Below, piece by piece: positions 43,959 through 52,581 of a DNA stretch of 64,000 nt; the first letter of the stretch is position 1, and the number at the start of each line of letters is the position of its first letter. Source of the stretch: DAIOEK01 sp963828285 (lineage in GTDB: Bacteria > Chloroflexota > Anaerolineae > Anaerolineales > Anaerolineaceae). Made by a program: the position numbers and the translations under genes. The stretch lies in NCBI GenBank assembly GCA_963828285.1, contig CAWHEB010000004.1, forward strand, positions 1 through 64,000, read 5' to 3'. The notes below the pieces were generated by a model. The model was not told the origin of the DNA and ran no database searches. It saw only the letters and a program-made list of their open reading frames with translations.

Positions 43959-43984
43959 CCAGTATTCTAGTATTAGAATACTGG
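43959..43984. promoter_or_regulatory. Perfect inverted repeat upstream of padR, likely operator
   Basis: CCAGTATTCTA-GTAT-TAGAATACTGG has 11-base perfect arms and sits 12 bases before the PadR start codon. Position and symmetry fit an operator bound by the PadR dimer that also covers the promoter. It is AT-rich in the middle and has no T-run, which argues against a terminator. Confidence 0.65.
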
Positions 43985-44059
43985 ATTAATAAGAAAAAGT
44001 CAAGTATGAGTTCATCGAATACGAATCGGACAAGTCGAAAACTGGCTTGTGTAATCCGT

Positions 44060-44065
44060 TATAAT
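44060..44065 (+). promoter_or_regulatory. -10 box TATAAT, eight bases before the flippase-like gene
   Basis: TATAAT, then CAAGGGTA, then ATG at 44074. The AAGGG could serve as a very short ribosome site, but the spacing leaves almost no leader. Confidence 0.4.
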
Positions 44066-44073
44066 CAAGGGTA

Positions 44074-45096
44074 ATGCGTAAATTCATCTTCGCAATTGCA
44101 CTACTTTTAGGGGTTTTTTTCCTATTCAGCCGATTTACGGAAGTCCAATCGGTGGTAACAACATTCCAACAAGGTCAGGTTGGTTTTATCTATGCAGGAA
44201 TTGTTGTCCTGGCTTTATGGTATTTTGTTTGTGCAGGATCATACAGAGCTATTTATCAGTCTCTTGGTGTAGATGAAAAGATCTCCCGATTGGTGCATCT
44301 CACGCTGGCAGCATACTTTGTCAATGTTGTCGCACCAGTTGCCGGGATGAGCGGGATGGCTGTATTTGTCAGTGACGCTCGTCAACGAAATCATTCCGTT
44401 GCACGAGTTACTGTAGCAACAGCCTTATTTGTTCTTTTCGATTACGCGGGCTTTTTGGTTGTGCTCACGCTTGGGTTAGCGGTATTAGCTCGACGAAACC
44501 GGCTGGATTGGCCCGAACTATCTGCATCGATCATACTGGTGGTCATCGCACTTTTCCTCACTTTTCTTCTTTATCTCGGTGCACGTTCAGGCGAATCACT
44601 TGGGAAAGCACTGGCTTCCCTGGCAAGAATTGTAAACAAGGTAGCCAGACCCTTTATCCATCGTGAATATCTCTCATTGGACCGTGCACATACTTTTGCG
44701 AATGAAGCTGCTGAAGGTCTTTCAGAAATGCGCAAAAGGCCAAGAAGCTGGATCAAACCATTATTCTTTGCCCTGATCAATAAAGTTTTGCTTCTGACCA
44801 TCTTTATGCTCTGTTTCCTTTCATTCAAAGTACCTTTTTCGGCAGGTACAATCATTGCGGGATTCAGCATTGGATACCTTTTCTTGATCGTTTCACCTAC
44901 TCCGAGCGGAATTGGAGTGGTCGAAGGAGTCCTGACATTAACCTTAACTTCTCTGAGGGTGCCTCTGGAAGCATCTGCAGTGATCGTCCTTGCTTTTCGG
45001 GGTATTACTTTCTGGCTTCCATTGTTGGTTGGACTGGTCGCCTTCCGGACACTTCCACGCGAAGATAGGACTGTACCTCCAGTAGAGATTACTTAA
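44074..45096 (+). CDS. Flippase-like membrane protein (LPG synthase TM domain family)
   Basis: This 340-residue protein has seven or eight predicted membrane helices and the conserved texts AYFVNVVAPVAGMSGMAVFVSDARQRNHSVAR and SPTPSGIGVVEGVLTL. These identify the lysylphosphatidylglycerol synthase transmembrane/UPF0104 family without the catalytic GNAT domain. Members are thought to move lipids or lipid-linked sugars across the membrane. It stands alone between the PadR cluster and the S1 protein gene. Confidence 0.87.
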   Translation: MRKFIFAIALLLGVFFLFSRFTEVQSVVTTFQQGQVGFIYAGIVVLALWYFVCAGSYRAIYQSLGVDEKISRLVHLTLAAYFVNVVAPVAGMSGMAVFVSDARQRNHSVARVTVATALFVLFDYAGFLVVLTLGLAVLARRNRLDWPELSASIILVVIALFLTFLLYLGARSGESLGKALASLARIVNKVARPFIHREYLSLDRAHTFANEAAEGLSEMRKRPRSWIKPLFFALINKVLLLTIFMLCFLSFKVPFSAGTIIAGFSIGYLFLIVSPTPSGIGVVEGVLTLTLTSLRVPLEASAVIVLAFRGITFWLPLLVGLVAFRTLPREDRTVPPVEIT

Positions 45097-45208
45097 TATC
45101 ATTTCTTAAAAAACTCTCTGCAATTTGAATACAAGCACCAATTTGTATAAAATAATTAATTCGCTATGAACATCACGTAATGAAAACATTCCATTTCCCT
45201 ATTATCAT

Positions 45209-45237
45209 TTGACAGGTACCCATCGTTCAGTTATAAT
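45209..45237 (+). promoter_or_regulatory. Strong sigma-70 promoter of the S1-domain gene
   Basis: TTGACA at 45209-45214, a 17-base spacer and TATAAT at 45232-45237 are a consensus match. About 39 bases of leader follow, with a GGGAGTG ribosome site before the ATG at 45277. This is the best consensus promoter in the window. Confidence 0.75.
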
Positions 45238-45276
45238 CCTTCCTCGCGTCAAAATTGTACCTGGGAGTGAAACGCT

Positions 45277-46110
45277 ATGGAACAGAGCGTTAGTGAATCA
45301 AACGAAGTAAAAGTAAAAACCCATTACACTGGCAAGGTGTTGAAAACATCGTTAGCTGGTGCCTTGGTTGATATTGGTACCGGGACACCTGCTTACTTGC
45401 ACGTCTCTCAGGTTCCCACTCAAGATTCTGCGGCAATCAAACGTCTTGAAGAGATCTTACCAATAGGGCAAGAAGTAGAAGTTTGGGTAAAAAGAATCCG
45501 TGAAGGCCGCGTTGAGTTAACCATGATCAAGCCGCTTGAGATGGATTGGAAGGACCTTAAACCCGAAATGGTGGTTAAAGGAAAAGTGGTCAAACTTGAA
45601 AAATTTGGCGCTTTTATCGAGATCGGTGCCGAACGTCCCGGTTTGGTCCATATCAGCGAGATGGCTCACGGCTACGTGAAGACTCCCGGTGACGTGGTCA
45701 AAGAAGGCGATGAAGTAGAAGCTCAGATACTTGATGTCAATCGTAAGAAGAAACAGATCAAGCTGAGCTTAAAAGCATTGATCGAACCACCGGTTGTCGA
45801 AGAAGCTCCAGTTCAGTTGATAGATCGTGATCGTCCTGAACGCGGTAAAAACGACGACAACCGCCGCCGCAAACCTGCTCCCAAGGGCAAACGCCGTGGT
45901 GAAGAAAAATCAGAAGGCTCATACCTCGACCTACACGACGAATCCGGGGAACCTGAACCCACCGCCATGGAAATCCTCCTGCGTGCAGCCATGGAAAAAG
46001 CAAAAGACAAGAAAGATTCTTCTCCTTCAAAGGGTAAAGAGAAAAAGAAAGTTTCTCACGATGCTGAAGATATTTTCTCCCGCACACTCGAACAAAAACC
46101 AAAGAACTAA
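45277..46110 (+). CDS. Protein with two S1 RNA-binding domains
   Basis: This 277-residue protein has two S1 domains: the first about residues 12-80 (HYTGKVLKTSLAGALVDIGTG to RVELTMI) and the second about 95-165 (VVKGKVVKLEKFGAFIEIG to KKKQIKLSLKALIEPP). A Lys/Arg/Asp-rich disordered tail follows. Such proteins are short relatives of ribosomal protein S1 and bind RNA, probably in translation. A consensus promoter and a downstream terminator make it a single-gene unit. Whether it is the only S1 of this organism cannot be judged here. Confidence 0.88.
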   Translation: MEQSVSESNEVKVKTHYTGKVLKTSLAGALVDIGTGTPAYLHVSQVPTQDSAAIKRLEEILPIGQEVEVWVKRIREGRVELTMIKPLEMDWKDLKPEMVVKGKVVKLEKFGAFIEIGAERPGLVHISEMAHGYVKTPGDVVKEGDEVEAQILDVNRKKKQIKLSLKALIEPPVVEEAPVQLIDRDRPERGKNDDNRRRKPAPKGKRRGEEKSEGSYLDLHDESGEPEPTAMEILLRAAMEKAKDKKDSSPSKGKEKKKVSHDAEDIFSRTLEQKPKN

Positions 46111-46122
46111 TTGCTCCCTTAA

Positions 46123-46152
46123 GCGCCCGACAAAAATCGGGCGCTTTTTCTT
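46123..46152 (+). terminator. Terminator after the S1-domain gene
   Basis: AAGCGCCCGA-CAAAAA-TCGGGCGCTT followed by TTTCTTTTATTT, 12 bases after the stop codon. Confidence 0.9.
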
Positions 46153-46228
46153 TTATTTAGACTGTTCTGATCATGGTAAATGCTGGATATGATACACTTA
46201 ACGTAGACGATAAACTTAATGGATCGAT

Positions 46229-46346
46229 AATGGTCAAACTTATACGAGGATTACAAACTCATCTGATAGACATACAAGGCGGGGAGGCTCCGATAGAAGC
46301 CCTCCCCGTTTCGCTTAATTTAGAAAAGCAATGGAGGTTGGAATGA
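46229..46346 (+). other. Leader of pyrG with a 38-codon open frame and a GC-rich hairpin
   Basis: An ATG at 46229 opens a frame of 38 codons ending in TGA at 46344-46346, which overlaps the pyrG ATG (ATGA). The peptide begins MVKLIRGLQTHLIDIQ and has no recognised family. Inside it, CGGGGAGG (46280-46287) pairs with CCTCCCCG (46301-46308). Either a translated leader coupled to pyrG or a chance frame is possible. CTP synthase genes are often controlled in the leader. Confidence 0.35.
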
Positions 46347-47974
46347 CAGCGACGAGATACGTTTTCTTTACCGGTGGAGTCGTAAGCTCTGTGGGGAAAG
46401 GAGTGACCGCTGCAGCCACCGGTCGATTGTTGAAGGAACGTGGATTCAAAGTGGCTGTCCAGAAATTGGACCCTTATATTAATGTGGACCCCGGAACGAT
46501 GAGCCCATACCAGCACGGGGAAGTATATGTTCTCGATGACGGCGCCGAAACCGACCTGGATCTGGGACATTATGAGCGGTTTATCGATATCCGCCTAAAC
46601 CGTGCCTGCAACGTGACCACCGGGCAGGTATATGCCGAAGTGATCTCCAAAGAACGGCGGGGAGATTTCCTGGGCGGAACCATCCAGGTCATCCCTCATA
46701 TTACCAATGAGATCAAGCGAAGAATCTCTGCTGTAGAAAAGAGTACCGGGGCAGAGATCATCCTGGTCGAAGTAGGCGGGACAGTTGGTGATATAGAAAG
46801 CCAACCATTCCTTGAAGCGATCCGGCAGCTTCGCAGCGACCTGGGCAGAGAAAACACGATGTATGTACACGTCACCTGGCTGCCGTATATTGCTGCAAAT
46901 GGTGAATTGAAAACCAAACCAACCCAACATTCAGTTCGTGAGCTGCGTTCGATCGGTATCTCACCGGATATGATCGTAGCCCGCTCGGATTATCCAATCG
47001 AAGACAGCTTGTTGGATAAGATCGCCCTGTTCTGCGATGTAAAAAAACAAGCAGTTATCCCATTGGTTACTTCCACTGTCCTGTATGAAGTACCCATGCT
47101 TTTGGAAAGTCATCATGTCGGCGAGCAGATATTGGAACGGTTTGGATTAATCCCTACCAAAAAACCGGATTGGACGATCTGGAAAAAACTTGTTGAAAAC
47201 GTCCGGACCCAGAAACAGTCTGTGAAAATTGCCCTGGTCGGGAAGTATGTTGAACTACACGATGCTTATATGAGTGTTTATGAAGCACTCAAACATGCTG
47301 GAATGCAACTTGGTGTGGAAGTGGATGTGAGCTGGATCCATTCGGCTGACCTGGAAAAAGGCAAGGGCTGGGATGCTGTGAAAGACGCCAGCGCCATCAT
47401 TGTCCCTGGTGGATTTGGCAGCCGTGGTATCGAAGGGAAAATCCAGGCGATACGGTATGCCCGTGAAAACAAGATCCCATATCTAGGTTTATGTTTGGGA
47501 ATGCAACTCATGGTCGTAGAATTTGCACGAACAGTGCTTGGCGATGAAAGTGCCAACTCATCTGAATTTGACCACGGCACCTCTTCACCAGTGATCGACC
47601 TGATGCTCGAGCAACGGGGAATCACTGACATGGGCGGCACCATGCGGTTGGGTTTGTATCCCTGTAAATTGCAACCGGGGACACTTGCTGCCAAAGCCTA
47701 TGGCGTAAAATCCATCGAAGAACGTCACCGCCACCGCTTTGAATTCAATAATAATTACCGAACAACTTTAGCGGAAAAAGGATTAGTGTACTCAGGATTA
47801 TCTCCTGATGGCAACCTTGTGGAGATCGCTGAAGTCAAGGATCATCCGTTCATGGTGGGAACACAATTCCACCCGGAGTTCTTGTCACGGCCGAATCTAC
47901 CCCATCCCCTATTTGTGCAATTTGTCAAAGCAGCCTGTATGAAGCAGGGAATCAATGTGCAGGATGAACACTAG
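46343..47974 (+). CDS. pyrG: CTP synthase
   Basis: About 543 residues from the ATG at 46343, with GGAGG upstream. The N-terminal synthetase domain shows RYVFFTGGVVSSVGKGVTAA, LDPYINVDPGTMSPYQHGEV and QVIPHITNEIKRRI. The C-terminal class I glutamine amidotransferase domain has the oxyanion region VPGGFGSRGIEGKI, the nucleophile Cys in YLGLCLGMQLMVVE and the His/Glu pair in GTQFHPEFLSRP. It makes CTP from UTP, glutamine and ATP. The family's usual length and motifs are intact. Confidence 0.97.
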   Translation: MTATRYVFFTGGVVSSVGKGVTAAATGRLLKERGFKVAVQKLDPYINVDPGTMSPYQHGEVYVLDDGAETDLDLGHYERFIDIRLNRACNVTTGQVYAEVISKERRGDFLGGTIQVIPHITNEIKRRISAVEKSTGAEIILVEVGGTVGDIESQPFLEAIRQLRSDLGRENTMYVHVTWLPYIAANGELKTKPTQHSVRELRSIGISPDMIVARSDYPIEDSLLDKIALFCDVKKQAVIPLVTSTVLYEVPMLLESHHVGEQILERFGLIPTKKPDWTIWKKLVENVRTQKQSVKIALVGKYVELHDAYMSVYEALKHAGMQLGVEVDVSWIHSADLEKGKGWDAVKDASAIIVPGGFGSRGIEGKIQAIRYARENKIPYLGLCLGMQLMVVEFARTVLGDESANSSEFDHGTSSPVIDLMLEQRGITDMGGTMRLGLYPCKLQPGTLAAKAYGVKSIEERHRHRFEFNNNYRTTLAEKGLVYSGLSPDGNLVEIAEVKDHPFMVGTQFHPEFLSRPNLPHPLFVQFVKAACMKQGINVQDEH

Positions 47975-48085
47975 AAATATTCGTTGCCTGAGTATTTTTC
48001 ACCAGTCCAAATAGAAAAATAGGTTATACTCATCTGAATTGAACTTGTCTAAACGAAATCATTTTAATTTCATAAAAGGTGAAAT

Positions 48086-49378
48086 ATGAGCACAATTGAA
48101 GATATTGTAGGTCGCGAAGTTCTTGATTCCCGCGGGAATCCAACAGTAGAAGTGGAAGTGTACCTGGAAGATGGCAGTTTTGGTAGAGCCATGGTTCCCT
48201 CTGGTGCATCCACGGGTATTCACGAAGCTCTTGAACTTCGGGATGGCGATAAAAGCCGCTACGGTGGAAAAGGTGTTCTCAAAGCAGTTGAGAATGTTAA
48301 TACAGTCATCGCAGAAGAACTGTTCGGATGGGATGCCACAGAACAAAAAGCCATTGATGAGACTCTCCTTGAGATGGACGGCACCCCTAATAAATCCAAA
48401 CTAGGCGCAAATGCCATGCTGGGAACCTCCCTGGCAGTAGCCAAGGCAGCAGCAGAATCTGTAGGTTTACCACTCTACCGCTATCTGGGCGGAGTTTATG
48501 CCCACACCCTGCCGGTACCGATGATGAACATCCTTAATGGCGGCGCCCATACTTCCTGGCAATCCACAGATGCACAGGAATTCATGGTCATGCCTTTGGC
48601 AGCGCCTTCCTTCGCTGAAGCAGTACGATGGAGTTCCGAGATCTATCAGACTTTGAAAGGTGTACTAAAAGCCCGCGGATATACCACCCTGGTTGGCGAC
48701 GAAGGTGGTTACGCTCCAGCGCTCAAAGCCAATGTGGAAGCCATCGAAGTCATTCTCGAAGCCATCACCAAAGCCGGTTACAAACCAGGCGAACAGGTCT
48801 GCATTGCACTTGATCCTGCCGCATCCGAACTATACGATGATGAAACTAAAAAGTATAACCTGCGCAAAGAAGGTAAGATGCTTTCTAGCGATGATATGGT
48901 GAAATTCTGGACCAACTGGATCGACCAATATCCGATCGTATCCATCGAAGATGGCTTCGCTCAGGATGATTGGGAAGGCTGGAAGAATTTCACTGCCAAC
49001 GTTGGCGACCGCCTCCAAATCGTAGGTGACGATCTGCTGGTAACCAACACATCCCGTGTCCGTCGTGCCATCTCTGAAAAAGCCTGCAATGCATTACTGG
49101 TAAAACTAAACCAGATCGGTACGTTGACTGAGACCATCGAAGCCGTTGAAACCTGTCACCGCAACGGCTGGCGTGCAGTCACTTCTCACCGCTCAGGTGA
49201 AACCGAAGACTCCACCATTGCAGACCTGGCAGTCGCGCTGAATATGGGACAGATCAAGACTGGCGCTCCCGCCCGTTCAGACCGTGTTGCAAAATACAAT
49301 CAATTGATGCGCATCGAAGAACAGCTTGGCGATACCGCAAAGTATGCCGGTTGGGATGCCCTGGCACACCACAAATAG
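48086..49378 (+). CDS. eno: Enolase
   Basis: This 430-residue protein has the enolase hallmarks EVLDSRGNPTVEVEV, SGASTGIHEALELRD, GAHTSWQSTDAQEFMVMPL, VGDEGGYAP, SIEDGFAQDDWEGW, VGDDLLVTN, LLVKLNQIGTLTETIEA and SHRSGETEDSTIADLAV. It converts 2-phosphoglycerate to phosphoenolpyruvate. The gene has a TATACT box about 55 bases upstream and an AAAGGTG ribosome site. A terminator shared with the convergent selenoprotein gene follows. It opens a region rich in lower-glycolysis genes. Confidence 0.97.
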   Translation: MSTIEDIVGREVLDSRGNPTVEVEVYLEDGSFGRAMVPSGASTGIHEALELRDGDKSRYGGKGVLKAVENVNTVIAEELFGWDATEQKAIDETLLEMDGTPNKSKLGANAMLGTSLAVAKAAAESVGLPLYRYLGGVYAHTLPVPMMNILNGGAHTSWQSTDAQEFMVMPLAAPSFAEAVRWSSEIYQTLKGVLKARGYTTLVGDEGGYAPALKANVEAIEVILEAITKAGYKPGEQVCIALDPAASELYDDETKKYNLRKEGKMLSSDDMVKFWTNWIDQYPIVSIEDGFAQDDWEGWKNFTANVGDRLQIVGDDLLVTNTSRVRRAISEKACNALLVKLNQIGTLTETIEAVETCHRNGWRAVTSHRSGETEDSTIADLAVALNMGQIKTGAPARSDRVAKYNQLMRIEEQLGDTAKYAGWDALAHHK

Positions 49379-49396
49379 TTTTTCATCAAGATGATG

Positions 49397-49430
49397 AAGA
49401 GCCTTTCGAAATTATCGAAAGGCTCTTTTA
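49397..49430. terminator. Bidirectional terminator between eno and the selenoprotein gene
   Basis: AAGAGCCTTTCGA-AATTA-TCGAAAGGCTCTT, followed by TTATTAG on the plus strand and preceded by A/T on the other. It separates two convergent genes. Confidence 0.85.
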
Positions 49431-49943
49431 TTAGATCTTTTCTTTGAGAATCTCAGACAGGATGTCAAGGATATCTTGATTCTTGGGAATATCCTGCATG
49501 TTATCTCCGTAATGGGTGAACCTGATCTTCCCGGCAAGGTCCACGACAAACATGGCAGGCACCCAACCAAACTTCAATAAATTCATTTCCTGATAATACA
49601 ATTTAGCGATCTTATTACCGATATCGGATAATCCGGGAAACGGCATGTGCTCATTTTCCCAGTACCGTTTGAATGCATTTGGACCATCCGGACCGATGGC
49701 TATAATTTCAGCACCTGCTTCAACAAACCTGGAATAATCCTGGCACAACTGCGCCAGATGTGCACGGCAGTACGGTCAGGCAAATCCGCGATTAAAGACC
49801 AAAACAACGATCTTTTTCCCAAAATAATCAGACAGCATTACCTCTGATCCGGATGTATCCCGAAGTGTGAAATCCCGGGCATCTTCCAGAACTTTAATCT
49901 GGTCTTTTTTGGTCGATCTGGTTTTTTCGGTTAATTTTTCCAT
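49431..49943 (-). CDS. Peroxiredoxin-like thiol oxidoreductase with in-frame UGA, predicted selenocysteine (UxxC)
   Basis: From the ATG at 49943 to the stop at 49431 the frame is open except for one TGA at 49776-49778, codon 56. The protein (170 residues with the UGA read) is of the thioredoxin fold, AhpC/TSA-like. It reads EDARDFTLRDTSGSEVMLS, then VLVFNRGFA-U-PYCRAHLAQ, then GAEIIAIGPDGPNAFKRYW and AMFVVDLAGKIRFTHYGDN. Relatives have Cys in the U56 position of CxxC; here the second Cys is C59. A SECIS-like hairpin lies 18 bases after the UGA. Family members probably reduce peroxides or disulfides in the cytoplasm. Sec machinery must be encoded outside the window. Confidence 0.88.
49740..49757 (-). 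promoter_or_regulatory. Predicted bacterial SECIS element
   Basis: In the mRNA, CUGGCGC-AGUU-GUGCCAG forms a seven-pair stem (one G-U) with an AGUU tetraloop. It begins 18 bases after the UGA of the peroxiredoxin-like gene; the loop starts 25 bases after it and its second base is G. These are the known features of bacterial SECIS elements: G among the first two loop bases, and a loop within about 16-37 bases of the UGA. Confidence 0.75.
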
Positions 49944-49972
49944 TTATAATTTTCTTCTTTTATCATAGCAGG

Positions 49973-50710
49973 TTAATTTGGAAGAGACTTCAGTAAGCCA
50001 GCCAGACTATCCAAAACTATCTGCTGCTGTGCTTCTCGTGAGATCGTTGACTTGCCATCACCCGGCTGCAGTCCATACCAACCCATCTGGGCATGATTTC
50101 CGCCTTCGATTTTTACCCAGATCGTGTCCTGGGGAAGTAAACGGGTATGGAGTTCATTTTGCATCTGGTCGGCTTGCCCATCCTGAGTGCCATATATACT
50201 TACGACCTTGATGGATGACTGGCTAAAATCATCACTTTCCATTGGATAGGATGCCAGGAAGAACAATCCCTTGAACACATGCAGATGCTTTTTTGCAAAG
50301 GATGCTGCCATTACCCCTCCCAACGAATGCCCGCCGATCACCCAATTTGTTATTTCAGGATGGGCAGCAATCACCTTTTGGGCGGCGTTGACATCAAATA
50401 CTGCCAGACTTAGCGGCATGGGGATCAGATACACAGGATAACCCAGTTCAGCTATTCCGCGTGCCAACGGAGCATACGAACGTACATCCACGTGACCGCC
50501 GGGATAAATGATCACGCCTGTATCAGCAGATTTGATGTTGACCGGTAAAAACTCATACCAAGCAGAATGAGTGATTTGGACAGTGGAATCAGTATTCAGG
50601 GCAGAAACCGCCTCAGGCATGGGACCTAAAGGTGTGGATCCCCAAATTACAAATCCCATCATGAAGATGATTAGGATTCCGAGTAAACCAAACAATATTT
50701 TCTTGACCAT
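49973..50710 (-). CDS. Membrane-anchored alpha/beta hydrolase
   Basis: This 245-residue protein has one N-terminal membrane helix (ILFGLLGILIIFMMGFVIWG) and an alpha/beta hydrolase domain with oxyanion region VIIYPGGHVDVRSYAPLA, nucleophile Ser in VIGGHSLGGVMAASFA, acid Asp in YGTQDGQADQM and His in EGGNHAQMGWYG. It should act outside the membrane on an ester or a similar bond; substrate unknown. It ends 30 bases before the selenoprotein start on the same strand, so the two may be co-transcribed. Confidence 0.88.
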   Translation of the reverse strand: MVKKILFGLLGILIIFMMGFVIWGSTPLGPMPEAVSALNTDSTVQITHSAWYEFLPVNIKSADTGVIIYPGGHVDVRSYAPLARGIAELGYPVYLIPMPLSLAVFDVNAAQKVIAAHPEITNWVIGGHSLGGVMAASFAKKHLHVFKGLFFLASYPMESDDFSQSSIKVVSIYGTQDGQADQMQNELHTRLLPQDTIWVKIEGGNHAQMGWYGLQPGDGKSTISREAQQQIVLDSLAGLLKSLPN

Positions 50711-50779
50711 ATCTGACCTCTGCAGAATTGTATAACCATATCAGCGGATAATGTCGAGTATGTATATTGTTTGTATACA

Positions 50780-51477
50780 TTAAAGCAATTCTCTGGCTTG
50801 TATCCCAGATCTTACGGAACATTTCATTGGTTAACCTGCCGGTTTGAGTATTTTGCCGGCTGGGATGGTAAGATGCCAGAATCCATGGAGCCTCATCGCT
50901 TCCGGTCGATGAATGCCCCATGAGCAAATTTTGGGAACTCACTCAATGAGTGGTTGGGATGGATAAACCGAATACTCCTTTCATATGCGATCGACCCGAG
51001 TGCAACAATCCCCTTGAGCGGCAAATGGTTATATTCCGCAGCCAGAAAGGGGAAACAATTTTCGATCTCCTGGGGTGAAGGACGGTTATCAGGTGGCGCG
51101 CAACGACAGACCGCGCTGATATACATATTTGTCAACGAGAGACCATCCTGCAGATCAGTTGCCTTTGGAGCTGATGCAAAACCGGTTGCATGTAAATGGA
51201 AGTATAAAAAATCCCCTGAGGCATCACCGGTGAACATCCGTCCAGTGCGGTTGGAACCATGAGCTCCGGGAGCGAGACCTACCACCAGGATCTGTGCCCG
51301 GGTATCGCCAAATCCGGGGACGGGTTTTCCCCAGTATTCTTCATTCAGGTAAGCCCGGCGTTTTTCGCGGGCTGTCTTTTCCCTCCACTCGACCAACCTT
51401 GGACATTTCCAGCAGGAAATTACATCTTGATCGTGGATGGACCAGAAATCTTCTTCAAAAATGTTTTTTTGGATCAT
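50780..51477 (-). pseudogene. Uracil-DNA glycosylase, family 4/5 type, two frameshifts in this sequence
   Basis: The first frame gives CWKCPRLVEWREKTAREKRR, then VVGLAPGAHGSNRTGRMFTGDASGDFLY, TNMYISAVCRCAPPDNRPSP and KFAHGAFID. The C-terminal motif ILASYHPSRQNTQTGRLT is in a second frame and the end KIWIQARELL in a third. Deleting one base of GG at 50904-50905 and one of CCC at 50804-50806 joins all parts into about 231 residues ending at 50780. The Cys pattern (C22/C25, later C103-type positions) fits the iron-sulphur cluster of family 4/5 enzymes, which remove uracil from DNA. Both shifts are single extra bases in homopolymers, so sequence error is suspected. Confidence 0.82.
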
Positions 51478-51614
51478 AAGTGATTCTCTTAAGTTATCGA
51501 TATTTTTTGTTCTTTATGTAATTTTCAATTAAAGATTACTATTTCTTCGTGTAATAATTGTCTGCTTCAAGTTGGTTTGGAATATTTCTAATCCGAAAGT
51601 AAATATTGTACTTC

Positions 51615-51787
51615 TACAAATTTTCTTCTTTAATGATGAGGGTTTCTTCATACTCAGTAAAAACATTTTTAATTATTACCTGCTGCTCGTCCCAGATTTT
51701 ATATAGAGTTTCTTTTGACGGAATACCATTGAACTTATCATTTACTACATTCCAAAAGCTTTGTTGATCAATTGCTCCCAGAAAGAA
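51615..51787 (-). other. Open frame continuing in phase after the stop of the 51788-52501 gene
   Basis: Directly after the TAA of the coiled-coil membrane protein gene the same frame stays open for about 57 codons to a TAG at 51615-51617. It reads FFLGAIDQQSFWNVVNDKFN, then GIPSKETLYKIWDEQQVIIKN and VFTEYEETLIIKEENL. The composition is protein-like but no start codon with a ribosome site precedes it. It could be a lost C-terminal domain, a stop-codon readthrough extension or a decayed gene. The rest of 51478-51614 shows nothing recognisable. Confidence 0.35.
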
Positions 51788-52501
51788 TTAGCGCTTCACT
51801 TCATCTTCTTTTATAGGAATATCACGAGGTTTTTGTTCTTCAAGTAGAACAAATGTAACAGCACAACCAATAAAAGCGACAATAAACCAAATTAGTGCAT
51901 AGGTTGTAGCGATATTGAATCCAACTATCTTTGAAAATATGCTGAATGATAAAACCACAATAATCAGAATGCCAATTATGAAAACAATTTGCTGAGATTG
52001 GATTTTTCGAGTAGTTTTCTTTGCTTTTTCCAATGACAATCGGGCTTTAAGATATTTCTCGTAGAAATCTATTACATCCACGATATTACGGATTAAATCA
52101 CGCAGATAAAATGCATACATACATTTTTTCGCCTGATTCAAATCGTTTTCAGTTAGGTCACGTCTACATTTCTCAATAAGATTTGCTATTTTTTTATGGA
52201 GGAGAATAGTATCCTCTTTATCTATTTGATCTTCAAACGAATCAGGGACTACTCCATCAAAGCCAAGTAAATTCTGTAAATAATGGGCTTTCAGATAAGT
52301 CTGAAGTGGGTTTTTTGAGACATTTTCATTCAGTGTATTCGTACGATTTTTGCATGAAGCAATTATCTCTCTGCGATATTTTAATAAATCAGATTTCTGC
52401 TGTTCTTCGTCAGCAATCAGTTGAGCTCGAGCAGCTTGTGCCTGTGCAATTTGGTTTTGTTGATGGTAGTGAGCCATCGCTATCAAAAAACTCGGATCCA
52501 C
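51788..52501 (-). CDS. Coiled-coil membrane protein, function unknown
   Basis: This 237-residue protein has an N-terminal coiled coil (QNQIAQAQAARAQLIADEEQQ), a helical middle domain (YLKAHYLQNLLGFDGVVPDSF) and two adjacent membrane helices (about 165-190 and 197-220), with a charged C-terminus. The start is a GTG at 52501 (an ATG follows eight codons later). No family is recognised. Base composition is more AT-rich than queA/ruvB next door, so horizontal acquisition is possible. Confidence 0.65.
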   Translation of the reverse strand: MDPSFLIAMAHYHQQNQIAQAQAARAQLIADEEQQKSDLLKYRREIIASCKNRTNTLNENVSKNPLQTYLKAHYLQNLLGFDGVVPDSFEDQIDKEDTILLHKKIANLIEKCRRDLTENDLNQAKKCMYAFYLRDLIRNIVDVIDFYEKYLKARLSLEKAKKTTRKIQSQQIVFIIGILIIVVLSFSIFSKIVGFNIATTYALIWFIVAFIGCAVTFVLLEEQKPRDIPIKEDEVKR

Positions 52502-52581
52502 CTATTTGCACCCTCATGATGGAAATTATTATTCGTAATTATCCTCTAAATTTAATAATTAGCGAACTAATATTTTAAATT

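Noticed and set aside
49776..49778. UGA in the peroxiredoxin-like gene as a simple sequencing error or nonsense mutation
   Set aside because: Errors in this sequence are homopolymer insertions, not substitutions. The codon is exactly the catalytic Cys position, and a correctly placed SECIS-like hairpin follows.
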